A DNA stretch of 6,695 bases, from the NCBI GenBank assembly GCA_031396505.1, contig JANNKX010000061.1:1-6695 (forward strand), given 5' to 3'. Origin of the DNA: JAAFHS01 sp031396505 (GTDB taxonomy: Bacteria; Pseudomonadota; Alphaproteobacteria; Rhodobacterales; Rhodobacteraceae). Below, in pieces: positions 1 through 5,155 of this stretch. The number at the start of each line of letters is the position of its first letter. The stretch's first letter is position 1. The translations under genes were made by a program, and so were the position numbers. The notes under the pieces are model-generated. The model was not told the DNA's origin and searched no databases. It saw only the letters and a program-made list of their open reading frames with translations.

Positions 1-234
1 ACCGATGGCAGCGTGCTGGTGGACCTGCCGCATGGCGGTTTTGTGACAGTGATACAATCCGCCGTCTTTACAGCCCGCCGCAGGCATGGTGTTGATCAGA
101 CACTGCCCGTGCGGCTGGTGGAATACGCCAACGGTCGCCTAGTCATGGAAGACCCGGAAACCGACTACAGTTTTGAGCTGTATGCCTTCGGAGGCGACAA
201 CAAAGCCGCGTTTGAACGGCTTTTTGATCAATAA
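1..234 (+). CDS. puhC: PuhC photosynthetic complex assembly protein, C-terminal part (5' end outside window)
   Basis: The reading frame is open from base 1 to the TAA at 232-234 and gives the last 77 residues of a protein. PuhC proteins are usually about 150-160 residues, so roughly half is missing to the left. The family is a single-pass membrane protein with a periplasmic domain, needed for assembly or organisation of the reaction centre-LH1 core complex in Rhodobacter. The visible part is soluble, with no membrane segment, as expected for the C-terminal domain. It ends in a family-like segment: GRLVMEDPETDYSFEL, then AFGGDNKAAFERL. Its position directly upstream of a small ORF and acsF is the standard place of puhC in alphaproteobacterial photosynthesis clusters. 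The stop codon runs into the Shine-Dalgarno sequence of the next gene, so the two are almost certainly cotranscribed. The identification rests on recalled family sequence plus context, not on a search. Confidence 0.85.
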   Translation, partial: TDGSVLVDLPHGGFVTVIQSAVFTARRRHGVDQTLPVRLVEYANGRLVMEDPETDYSFELYAFGGDNKAAFERLFDQ

Positions 235-247
235 GGAAACTGAAATC

Positions 248-544
248 ATGCCGCTTTTCACCAAAAAAAGGGAAGAGGTACCTTGCACCGTCGAGGTGAG
301 CCATTGCTTTGATGCCCTGCACGCCCATGTCCGGTTCAATAACGGCGCCGTCGTTTACCCAGGCGATGAAGTGCTCGTGCACGGCACCCCGATCACCGCT
401 GCCTTCGGAGAGGTCATCATCGAAGACCGCACCGCCACCATCACCCGCGCAAACGCGATCGAGCGCCTTTGGACCCGCGCCACAGGCGATTTCGGGTTCA
501 TGGAGCTGTGCGAATTCTCATTCTCAGAGGAGGTTCGGCTATGA
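248..544 (+). CDS. bciE: Probable BciE, auxiliary subunit of the O2-dependent Mg-protoporphyrin ester cyclase
   Basis: This is a 98-residue soluble protein without signal peptide or membrane segment. The start ATG at 248 is preceded by AAGGAAA (233-239) at 8 bases spacing; longer in-frame starts would run back into puhC. The centre has a short turn-rich stretch, VVYPGDEVLVHGTPI (residues 35-49), then a charged segment and an acidic C-terminus, FMELCEFSFSEEVRL. In alphaproteobacterial photosynthesis clusters the small gene directly upstream of acsF has been shown in Rhodobacter sphaeroides to encode BciE, an essential partner of AcsF in ring E closure. Here the size, position and translational overlap with acsF (ATGA at 541-544) all fit. 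No catalytic motif is visible, as expected for an accessory subunit. In older annotation such genes are called hypothetical, and a PuhD-type (orf55-like) assembly factor is the main alternative. The name is from context and recalled similarity. Confidence 0.75.
   Translation: MPLFTKKREEVPCTVEVSHCFDALHAHVRFNNGAVVYPGDEVLVHGTPITAAFGEVIIEDRTATITRANAIERLWTRATGDFGFMELCEFSFSEEVRL
526..533 (+). promoter_or_regulatory. Strong Shine-Dalgarno sequence of acsF inside the end of bciE
   Basis: AGAGGAGG lies 7 bases before the ATG at 541, within the last codons of bciE. It fixes the acsF start at 541 rather than at any upstream in-frame ATG (for example 469), which would overlap bciE by more than 70 bases without a comparable site. 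Confidence 0.8.
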
Positions 545-1647
545 ACGCCACACCGCATGATCTGTATCCCGATTCCGGTGCCGAAATCGCAGCCACGATG
601 GCACCGGTGGACACCACTGCAATGGCGACAGAAACCACGCTGCTGAACCCGCGGTTTTACACCACGGACTTTGACGAGATGGACCGCATCGATGTCACCC
701 CGGTGCGTGCGGAATGGGACAAGCTGATCGTCCAGATGAAATCCGACCCCAACAAGGGCCATTTCAAAAAGACCGAGGCGTGGGACAAGGTCGATTGGGA
801 TGGCATGCACCCGCCCTTGCGCCGCGAATTCATCGACTTTCTGGTGTCATCCTGCACGGCCGAGTTTTCGGGCTGCGTGCTGTACAAGGAAATGAAACGC
901 CGGGGCACGAATGCTGATATTTGCGAACTGTTCAACTACATGGCGCGCGACGAGGCGCGCCATGCAGGCTTCATCAACGACGCGCTGCGCGAGGCGGGCG
1001 TTGCGGTAAACCTCGGCTTTTTGACCAAGGCCAAGAAGTACACCTATTTCCGGCCCAAGTTTATCTACTACGCCACTTACCTGTCCGAAAAGATCGGCTA
1101 CGCCCGCTATATCACGATATTTCGCCATCTTGAGGCGCACCCTGAACAGAGGTTCCACCCGATTTTCAAGTGGTTCAAGGAATGGTGCAACGATGAATTC
1201 AGCCATGGAGAGGCGTTTGCGCTGCTGATGCGCACCGATGCCAAGCTGACGGAAAGCTGGGCCAACAAGCTGTGGATTCGCTTTTTCCTGACGGCAGTCT
1301 ATTCGACGATGTGGGTACGCGACCATGCCCGCGTCGAATTCCACAAGGCGCTTGGCGTGGATATCGACTGGTATGACCAGCGCGTCTATCAAATCACCTC
1401 TGAAATCGCCCGGCAGGTGTTCCCGATTGAGCTGGACATCGACCATCCACGCTGGATCCCGAACCTGCGGCGCATGAATGATGCATTTGTGGCCATGGAT
1501 GCAGCACAGCGGCGCGGTGGTATCGGCGGCAAGATTGCCAAACTCGGGGCCATGTCCAAGGCCGCCTTCGCCTTTGTGCGGCTTTACACAATTCCCGTCA
1601 AACGCTCGACCCCGCCGGTGAATGTCCGGCTGGAACCAGTCTATTGA
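541..1647 (+). CDS. acsF: AcsF, oxygen-dependent magnesium-protoporphyrin IX monomethyl ester (oxidative) cyclase
   Basis: AcsF is a diiron enzyme that uses O2 to form the isocyclic ring E, converting Mg-protoporphyrin IX monomethyl ester to protochlorophyllide in bacteriochlorophyll synthesis. The 368-residue product is of normal length. Ferritin-like iron-ligand motifs are intact: the Glu in AEFSG (E108), DEARH (E138, H141), a Glu in YLSEKIGY (E183) and NDEFSHGE (E219, H222). Other family blocks are the N-terminal LLNPRFYTTDFDEMD (34-48) and KKYTYFRPKFIYYATYLSEK (165-184). The first 30 residues are Ala/Thr-rich and probably disordered; later Met codons at 20 and 28 have no comparable ribosome site. 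The start overlaps the bciE stop by four bases, suggesting fixed-ratio synthesis of the two subunits. No anaerobic cyclase gene (bchE) occurs in the window, so ring closure as seen here depends on oxygen. Confidence 0.96.
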   Translation: MNATPHDLYPDSGAEIAATMAPVDTTAMATETTLLNPRFYTTDFDEMDRIDVTPVRAEWDKLIVQMKSDPNKGHFKKTEAWDKVDWDGMHPPLRREFIDFLVSSCTAEFSGCVLYKEMKRRGTNADICELFNYMARDEARHAGFINDALREAGVAVNLGFLTKAKKYTYFRPKFIYYATYLSEKIGYARYITIFRHLEAHPEQRFHPIFKWFKEWCNDEFSHGEAFALLMRTDAKLTESWANKLWIRFFLTAVYSTMWVRDHARVEFHKALGVDIDWYDQRVYQITSEIARQVFPIELDIDHPRWIPNLRRMNDAFVAMDAAQRRGGIGGKIAKLGAMSKAAFAFVRLYTIPVKRSTPPVNVRLEPVY

Positions 1648-1682
1648 CGGGGGACAACCATACCGTGACGACAGTCGCGGAT

Positions 1683-1714
1683 CGGACGGAGGGGTGGGCG
1701 CGCCCCGCCGTCCG
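1683..1714 (+). promoter_or_regulatory. GC-rich intercistronic hairpin between acsF and puhE
   Basis: CGGACGG (1683-1689) pairs perfectly with CCGTCCG (1708-1714). After one A/G mismatch, GGGG (1691-1694) pairs with CCCC (1703-1706) around an eight-base loop (1695-1702). The 11-bp GC-dominated stem sits in the largest non-coding gap of the cluster. It is not followed by a T-run, so it is unlikely to be an intrinsic terminator. In the Rhodobacter puf operon, intercistronic stem-loops protect upstream mRNA segments from 3' exonucleases. A similar role, giving more bciE-acsF than puhE-hemA message, is an inference. The pairing is read directly from the sequence; the function is not. Confidence 0.6.
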
Positions 1715-1729
1715 GCGCGGCATGCTCGC

Positions 1730-1736
1730 AAGGGGG
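1730..1736 (+). promoter_or_regulatory. Shine-Dalgarno sequence that sets the puhE start
   Basis: AAGGGGG lies 8 bases before the ATG at 1745. It supports that start over the in-frame ATG at 1622 (inside acsF) and the in-frame GTG at 1736, which overlaps the site itself. Confidence 0.65.
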
Positions 1737-1744
1737 TGTCGCGC

Positions 1745-2554
1745 ATGACCTTTCCATGGCTCGCGGCGGGATCGGCGCTGTTCTTGTGGTGGATGTCCAC
1801 CGGGCTGATCCTGTGGCGGGTCCGCCATGCCGACAACAGCGGCCCCCTCGCCCATGGCCGTTCCGTGATCCTTGGTGCCCCCCTGCTGGCCGCAGGCATC
1901 GCGGGATTTGCGCAATCGATGCATGACCCTTCGACGGGCGGGGCCTATATTGCCTTTCTTTCGGCGCTTGCGATCTGGGGCTGGATCGAACTTGCCTTTT
2001 TGTCTGGCATCATCACCGGACCAAACCGCACTGCCTGCCCGCCGCACGCTACGCTGTGGCACCGCTTTCATCGCGCCTTCGGGGCAATCCTGTGGCACGA
2101 GCTTTTGCTGGCCGCGACCGTGCTTGTGATGTTTGCAACCACCCGTGATGCTGCGAACACACTCGGGCTTTGGACCTTTGTCATCCTGTTCTTCGCCCGC
2201 ATTTCTGCCAAGCTAAACCTGTTTTTCGGCGTGCCGCGCATCCATACCGAATTTTTACCCCGCCCGCTGGCACATCTGGTCAGCCATTTTCGTCTGGCCC
2301 CGATGAATGCTTTCTTTCCTGTTTCCGTCACCGCGCTGTCATTTGCCGCTGCGTGCTGGATGGAACGCGCGGCTGCCGCGACGACAGAGGCCGCCCTTGC
2401 CGCCAATATCCTTCTGGCAACCCTGACCCTGCTGGCCCTGCTGGAACACTGGTTCATGGTCCTGCCGCTGCCAGACCAGAAACTCTGGCGTTGGATGCTG
2501 CCCGCGCCACAGACCCCGCTACTCAAGACGAAAGAGCCAACCCATGGACTTTGA
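1745..2554 (+). CDS. puhE: PuhE, polytopic membrane protein of photosynthetic complex assembly (DUF3623-type)
   Basis: The 269-residue protein has about seven hydrophobic segments, near residues 5-25, 38-57, 67-90, 112-131, 139-157, 187-204 and 215-241. The strongly family-like block is the cytoplasm-or-interface stretch AKLNLFFGVPRIHTEFLP (155-172) followed by HLVSHFRLAPMNAFFP. This matches the 'putative photosynthetic complex assembly protein 2' family. In Rhodobacter capsulatus PuhE affects the transition to phototrophic growth and was proposed to modulate bacteriochlorophyll production; its chemistry is unknown. The start at 1745 is chosen for its ribosome site and because the N-terminus then begins at once with a membrane segment. 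Starting at 1622 would add 41 Arg/Gly/Asp-rich residues encoded partly by the hairpin. The stop overlaps the hemA start by 11 bases. Identification is firm from sequence and position; the number of membrane passes is estimated by eye. Confidence 0.9.
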   Translation: MTFPWLAAGSALFLWWMSTGLILWRVRHADNSGPLAHGRSVILGAPLLAAGIAGFAQSMHDPSTGGAYIAFLSALAIWGWIELAFLSGIITGPNRTACPPHATLWHRFHRAFGAILWHELLLAATVLVMFATTRDAANTLGLWTFVILFFARISAKLNLFFGVPRIHTEFLPRPLAHLVSHFRLAPMNAFFPVSVTALSFAAACWMERAAAATTEAALAANILLATLTLLALLEHWFMVLPLPDQKLWRWMLPAPQTPLLKTKEPTHGL

Positions 2555-3755
2555 CGCCATTTTCCAAGGCCAGCTGGACACGCTGAAAACCGAAGGAAAC
2601 TACCGTACCTTTGCCGATCTGACGCGCCAGCGCGGCAGTCACCCAAAGGTACAAACCCATGATGGCGATACCACGCGCGAAGTTACCGTCTGGTGTTCCA
2701 ACGACTACCTGGGCATGGGCCACCACCCCGATGTCATCGCCGCCATGGTCGATACCGTTCAGGCTTGCGGTACCGGGTCAGGTGGCACGCGCAACATTTC
2801 AGGCACCAACCACCACCACCTGCTGCTGGAACGCGAACTCGCCGATCTGCATGGCAAGGATGCGGCCCTGCTGTTCACATCAGGCTATGTGTCGAACTGG
2901 GCGGCGCTGTCGACCCTTGGCGCGCGTATCCCGAATGCCGTGATCGTATCGGACGAGATGAACCATGCCTCCATGATCGAAGGCATCCGCCATTCGCGCG
3001 CCGACAAGGTCCTGTGGCGGCATAATGACTGGCGCGATCTTGACCGTAAACTGCATGCCGTTGGCGACAGGCCCAAGATCGTCGCATTCGAGTCCGTCTA
3101 CTCCATGGACGGCGACATCAGCCCGATGCACGAAATCGTCGCGGTCGCCGAGGCCCATGGCGCAATGACCTATCTGGATGAGGTTCACGCAGTGGGGATG
3201 TACGGCCCGCACGGTGGCGGGGTATCCGAAGAACGCGGGCTGGCGGACCGTATCACATTGATTGAAGGCACACTTGGCAAGGCTTACGGCGTTGTCGGCG
3301 GCTATATTACAGGGTCTGCCCCGCTGTGCGATTTCATCCGCAGCTTTGCCTCCGGCTTTATCTTCACCACCGCCTTGCCCCCGGCCATTGCCGCGGCTGC
3401 GACAGCCTCGATCCAGCACCTGAAAACCTCGCAGGCCGAACGCCACGCCCAGCGTGACCGCGTGGCCTATCTGCGAAAACGGCTGGATCAGGCCGGCATC
3501 CCCCATATGGCCAATGACAGCCACATCATCCCTGTGATGATCGGTGATCCGGTCAAATGCCGCATGATCTCCAACATCCTGATGGAGGATTGGGGCATCT
3601 ATGTTCAACCCATCAATTACCCCACTGTGCCAAAAGGTACCGAGCGGCTACGCTTTACCCCCGGCCCCTTGCACACATCGGCGGATATTGACCACCTTGT
3701 GACCGCACTTTCGGCCCTGTGGCAACGCTGCGCACTTGCTCATGCCGTCGCATAA
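2544..3755 (+). CDS. hemA: HemA, 5-aminolevulinate synthase
   Basis: HemA condenses glycine and succinyl-CoA to 5-aminolevulinate (Shemin pathway), the first committed step to heme and bacteriochlorophyll. It is a PLP enzyme of the alpha-oxoamine synthase family. The 403 residues are the usual bacterial length. Visible features are NYR near the N-terminus (R21), CSNDYLGMG (51-59), GTGSGGTRNISG (76-87), FTSGYVSNWA (111-120), the PLP-ring Asp and His in LDEVHAVGMYG (D212, H215), the Schiff-base lysine in GTLGKAYGVVGGY (K246) and TERLRFTPGPLHT with the substrate-binding Arg (R370). It starts inside puhE, 11 bases before that gene ends, with only a weak purine run (AAAGAG, 2531-2536) ahead. Translation is therefore probably coupled to puhE. 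Placing hemA in the cluster ties precursor supply to pigment synthesis. A second isozyme elsewhere in the genome is possible, as in Rhodobacter sphaeroides (hemT). Confidence 0.97.
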   Translation: MDFDAIFQGQLDTLKTEGNYRTFADLTRQRGSHPKVQTHDGDTTREVTVWCSNDYLGMGHHPDVIAAMVDTVQACGTGSGGTRNISGTNHHHLLLERELADLHGKDAALLFTSGYVSNWAALSTLGARIPNAVIVSDEMNHASMIEGIRHSRADKVLWRHNDWRDLDRKLHAVGDRPKIVAFESVYSMDGDISPMHEIVAVAEAHGAMTYLDEVHAVGMYGPHGGGVSEERGLADRITLIEGTLGKAYGVVGGYITGSAPLCDFIRSFASGFIFTTALPPAIAAAATASIQHLKTSQAERHAQRDRVAYLRKRLDQAGIPHMANDSHIIPVMIGDPVKCRMISNILMEDWGIYVQPINYPTVPKGTERLRFTPGPLHTSADIDHLVTALSALWQRCALAHAVA

Positions 3756-3830
3756 GCTAACTATTCAAATGCAATAAACGGAATCGCGGTAACGATCCGC
3801 GGACGAGCCTAAGTAACCGGGAGGAACCCC
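3756..3830 (+). promoter_or_regulatory. hemA-cycA gap with small dyad; possible internal promoter
   Basis: These 75 bases begin with an AT-rich stretch (about 3756-3779) that stands out in a GC-rich region. A small inverted repeat follows, CGCGG (3785-3789) with CCGCG (3797-3801) around a seven-base loop. There is no T-run after the dyad, so it is not a convincing terminator. I see no TGT-N12-ACA (PpsR) or TTGAT-N4-ATCAA (FnrL) motif here. A separate cycA promoter is plausible because cytochrome c2 is often needed at higher level than HemA, but no clear -35/-10 pair can be named. Confidence 0.25.
3819..3826 (+). promoter_or_regulatory. Shine-Dalgarno sequence of cycA
   Basis: GGGAGGAA ends four bases before the ATG at 3831. 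It is one of the best ribosome sites in the window and agrees with abundant synthesis of cytochrome c2. Confidence 0.7.
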
Positions 3831-4307
3831 ATGAAGTTTTCGATGTCAATGATTGCCGCTGCCACCCTATTGGCTGGACCCGCCTTTGCTGAAGGCGATG
3901 CCGCCAAAGGTGAGCGCGTGTTCAACCAGTGCCAAACCTGCCACGTGGTCGCAAATGAGGCGGGCGAGGTTCTTGCCGGTCGCAACGCGAAAACCGGTCC
4001 AAACCTGTACGGTGTTGTCGGCCGCACCGCAGGCACATACCCGGAATTTGAATATGGCGAATCCATCGTGGCCGCCGGTGCAGGTGGCCTTGTCTGGGAC
4101 GAAGCCCAGCTTGTTACCTACCTTGCCGATCCCGGTGCATTCCTGAAGGAAGTGACGGGCGACAGCGGCGCGCGTTCGATGATGGCGTTCAAATTGCGCA
4201 AGCCCGAAGATGCGGCCAACGTTGTGGCCTACATCGCGTCACTGTCCCCGGCTGTCGAGGCTGCCCCTGCGGCCGAAGGCGAAGTCGCCCCCGCCGCGAA
4301 CCCCTAA
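3831..4307 (+). CDS. cycA: CycA, periplasmic cytochrome c2
   Basis: Cytochrome c2 is the soluble periplasmic carrier that takes electrons from the bc1 complex to the photo-oxidised reaction centre (and often to oxidases). The 158-residue precursor has a Sec signal peptide: K2, a hydrophobic core, and probable cleavage after AGPAFA (residue 20), giving EGDAAKGERVF at the mature N-terminus. The single heme site is CQTCH (34-38), with H38 as axial ligand. The distal ligand is Met in SMMAFKL, probably M118 by alignment to the KM(T/A)F pattern of c2 proteins. KTGPNLYGVVGR (54-65) is the typical class I block. After the last helix there is an unusual Ala/Pro/Glu-rich tail (about 140-158). The gene follows hemA with a 75-base gap and ends at a strong terminator. 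The hemA-cycA order is characteristic of Roseobacter-type photosynthesis clusters. A membrane-anchored cytochrome c is unlikely because the signal peptide looks cleavable. Confidence 0.94.
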   Translation: MKFSMSMIAAATLLAGPAFAEGDAAKGERVFNQCQTCHVVANEAGEVLAGRNAKTGPNLYGVVGRTAGTYPEFEYGESIVAAGAGGLVWDEAQLVTYLADPGAFLKEVTGDSGARSMMAFKLRKPEDAANVVAYIASLSPAVEAAPAAEGEVAPAANP

Positions 4308-4326
4308 TCCTTTGTAACCCGCGATC

Positions 4327-4365
4327 AAACCCGGTGCAGGCGAACCGCCCGCGCCGGGTTTTTTT
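4327..4365 (+). terminator. Rho-independent terminator after cycA
   Basis: AAACCCGG (4327-4334) pairs with CCGGGTTT (4354-4361). The stem extends inward by a G-U and two G-C pairs (4335-4337 with 4351-4353), then after one mismatch by GGC/GCC (4339-4341 with 4347-4349) around a small loop. A run of seven T (4359-4365) follows. It starts 20 bases after the cycA stop and closes the plus-strand operon. On the minus strand the stem is not followed by a further T-run, so it should work mainly in one direction. Confidence 0.93.
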
Positions 4366-5155
4366 ATGCGTACAGTGGCTTGTGCGCCCGCAGATGCGTT
4401 GGGCAATGCTCGCCCGTGTCCAGCACCGGAATCATGCGGCTCCAGATGCCGATGTTCTCATCGACGAAATCCTGCCCGACCATGTCTGCCGCCCGCGCGC
4501 CCGCCGCCCCTTGCAACCGGGCAAGTTCGGCGCGCGCCACATCGCAGTACCATGCATTCCGGCTGACGACGGCAATGTCATCAAACCCCACGGCCACCAT
4601 TGCCGCCCTGTATCGCGCCGGGCTTGCCATACCAAAATCCAGCCCTTCGGCTGCGATATAGTCCGCCATTGCCGGACTTGGTTGATCGTCATGTCCGATC
4701 AACCAGTCTGACGCCAGAAACCACCCGCCCGGTTTCAACACACGAAACACCTCAGCCATCAGCGTCGCCTTGTGGCCGATATGCACGATGGAGTCTTTTG
4801 AAAACACCACATCAAATGTGCCCGGTGGAAACGGCAAAGGGCCGGGGGCCACCTTCATCACCCCAATCTGCGCCGCCAGCCCCTTGCGCGCAATCAACCT
4901 CCGCGCCTGCGTTAGAACCGTATCTTCAACGTCGATACCGCAGACATAGCCCGCGCCATGGCTTTGCACCAAGGCGATATCGATCCCTCCCGCCCCGCAG
5001 CCGATATCCAGCACCGATTGCCCGCGTAGATCATGCGCGCCAATCACGCGCGCCACTTCATCCGCGCCACCCGGTGACAAGAACCCGTCGCCCCAGATGG
5101 CCTGCAGCATTGCGATCATCCGGTCGTGGTACAATTCACCGCCATCCGCATCCAT
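4364..5155 (-). CDS. Class I SAM-dependent methyltransferase, substrate unknown
   Basis: A 263-residue cytosolic protein with a Rossmann-fold methyltransferase domain. Motif I, VLDIGCGAGG (48-57), binds S-adenosylmethionine. GIDVE (73-77) supplies the acidic residue (D75) for the ribose, FDVVFSKDSIVHI (114-126) is the motif II region, and LKPGG (140-144) is the usual post-II turn. The N-terminal segment IWGDGFLSPGG (20-30) and the KDSIVHI stretch resemble small-molecule N-methyltransferases such as the phosphoethanolamine type, but this does not fix the substrate. The C-terminal third is Ala-rich and less recognisable. I prefer ATG at 5155 because the ribosome site lies 7 bases ahead; a GTG at 5158 would add one residue. 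The gene overlaps the stop of the upstream amidohydrolase (TGATG), so both are cotranscribed. Its TAA stop (4364-4366) lies in the T-run of the cycA terminator. It is probably not a bacteriochlorophyll gene: it differs from BchM and lies outside the photosynthesis operon. Confidence 0.85.
   Translation of the reverse strand: MDADGGELYHDRMIAMLQAIWGDGFLSPGGADEVARVIGAHDLRGQSVLDIGCGAGGIDIALVQSHGAGYVCGIDVEDTVLTQARRLIARKGLAAQIGVMKVAPGPLPFPPGTFDVVFSKDSIVHIGHKATLMAEVFRVLKPGGWFLASDWLIGHDDQPSPAMADYIAAEGLDFGMASPARYRAAMVAVGFDDIAVVSRNAWYCDVARAELARLQGAAGARAADMVGQDFVDENIGIWSRMIPVLDTGEHCPTHLRAHKPLYA

Noticed and set aside
42..56. TGT...ACA pair resembling a PpsR/CrtJ site
   Set aside because: The spacing is 9 bases, not the 12 of the known consensus, and it is inside puhC coding sequence.
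224..231. TTGATCAA palindrome at the end of puhC, resembling an FNR/FnrL half-site pair
   Set aside because: The FnrL consensus needs a four-base spacer (TTGAT-N4-ATCAA); here the halves overlap, and the site lies in codons at an internal gene junction.
847..1899. Long minus-strand open frame opposite acsF
   Set aside because: It is a by-product of high GC coding on the other strand: its translation is Arg/His/Pro-rich, matches no family I recognise, and the plus strand encodes a full AcsF.
4327..4365. Bidirectional terminator serving both convergent operons
   Set aside because: On the minus strand the stem is followed by GATCGCGG rather than a T-run, so only plus-strand termination is supported.
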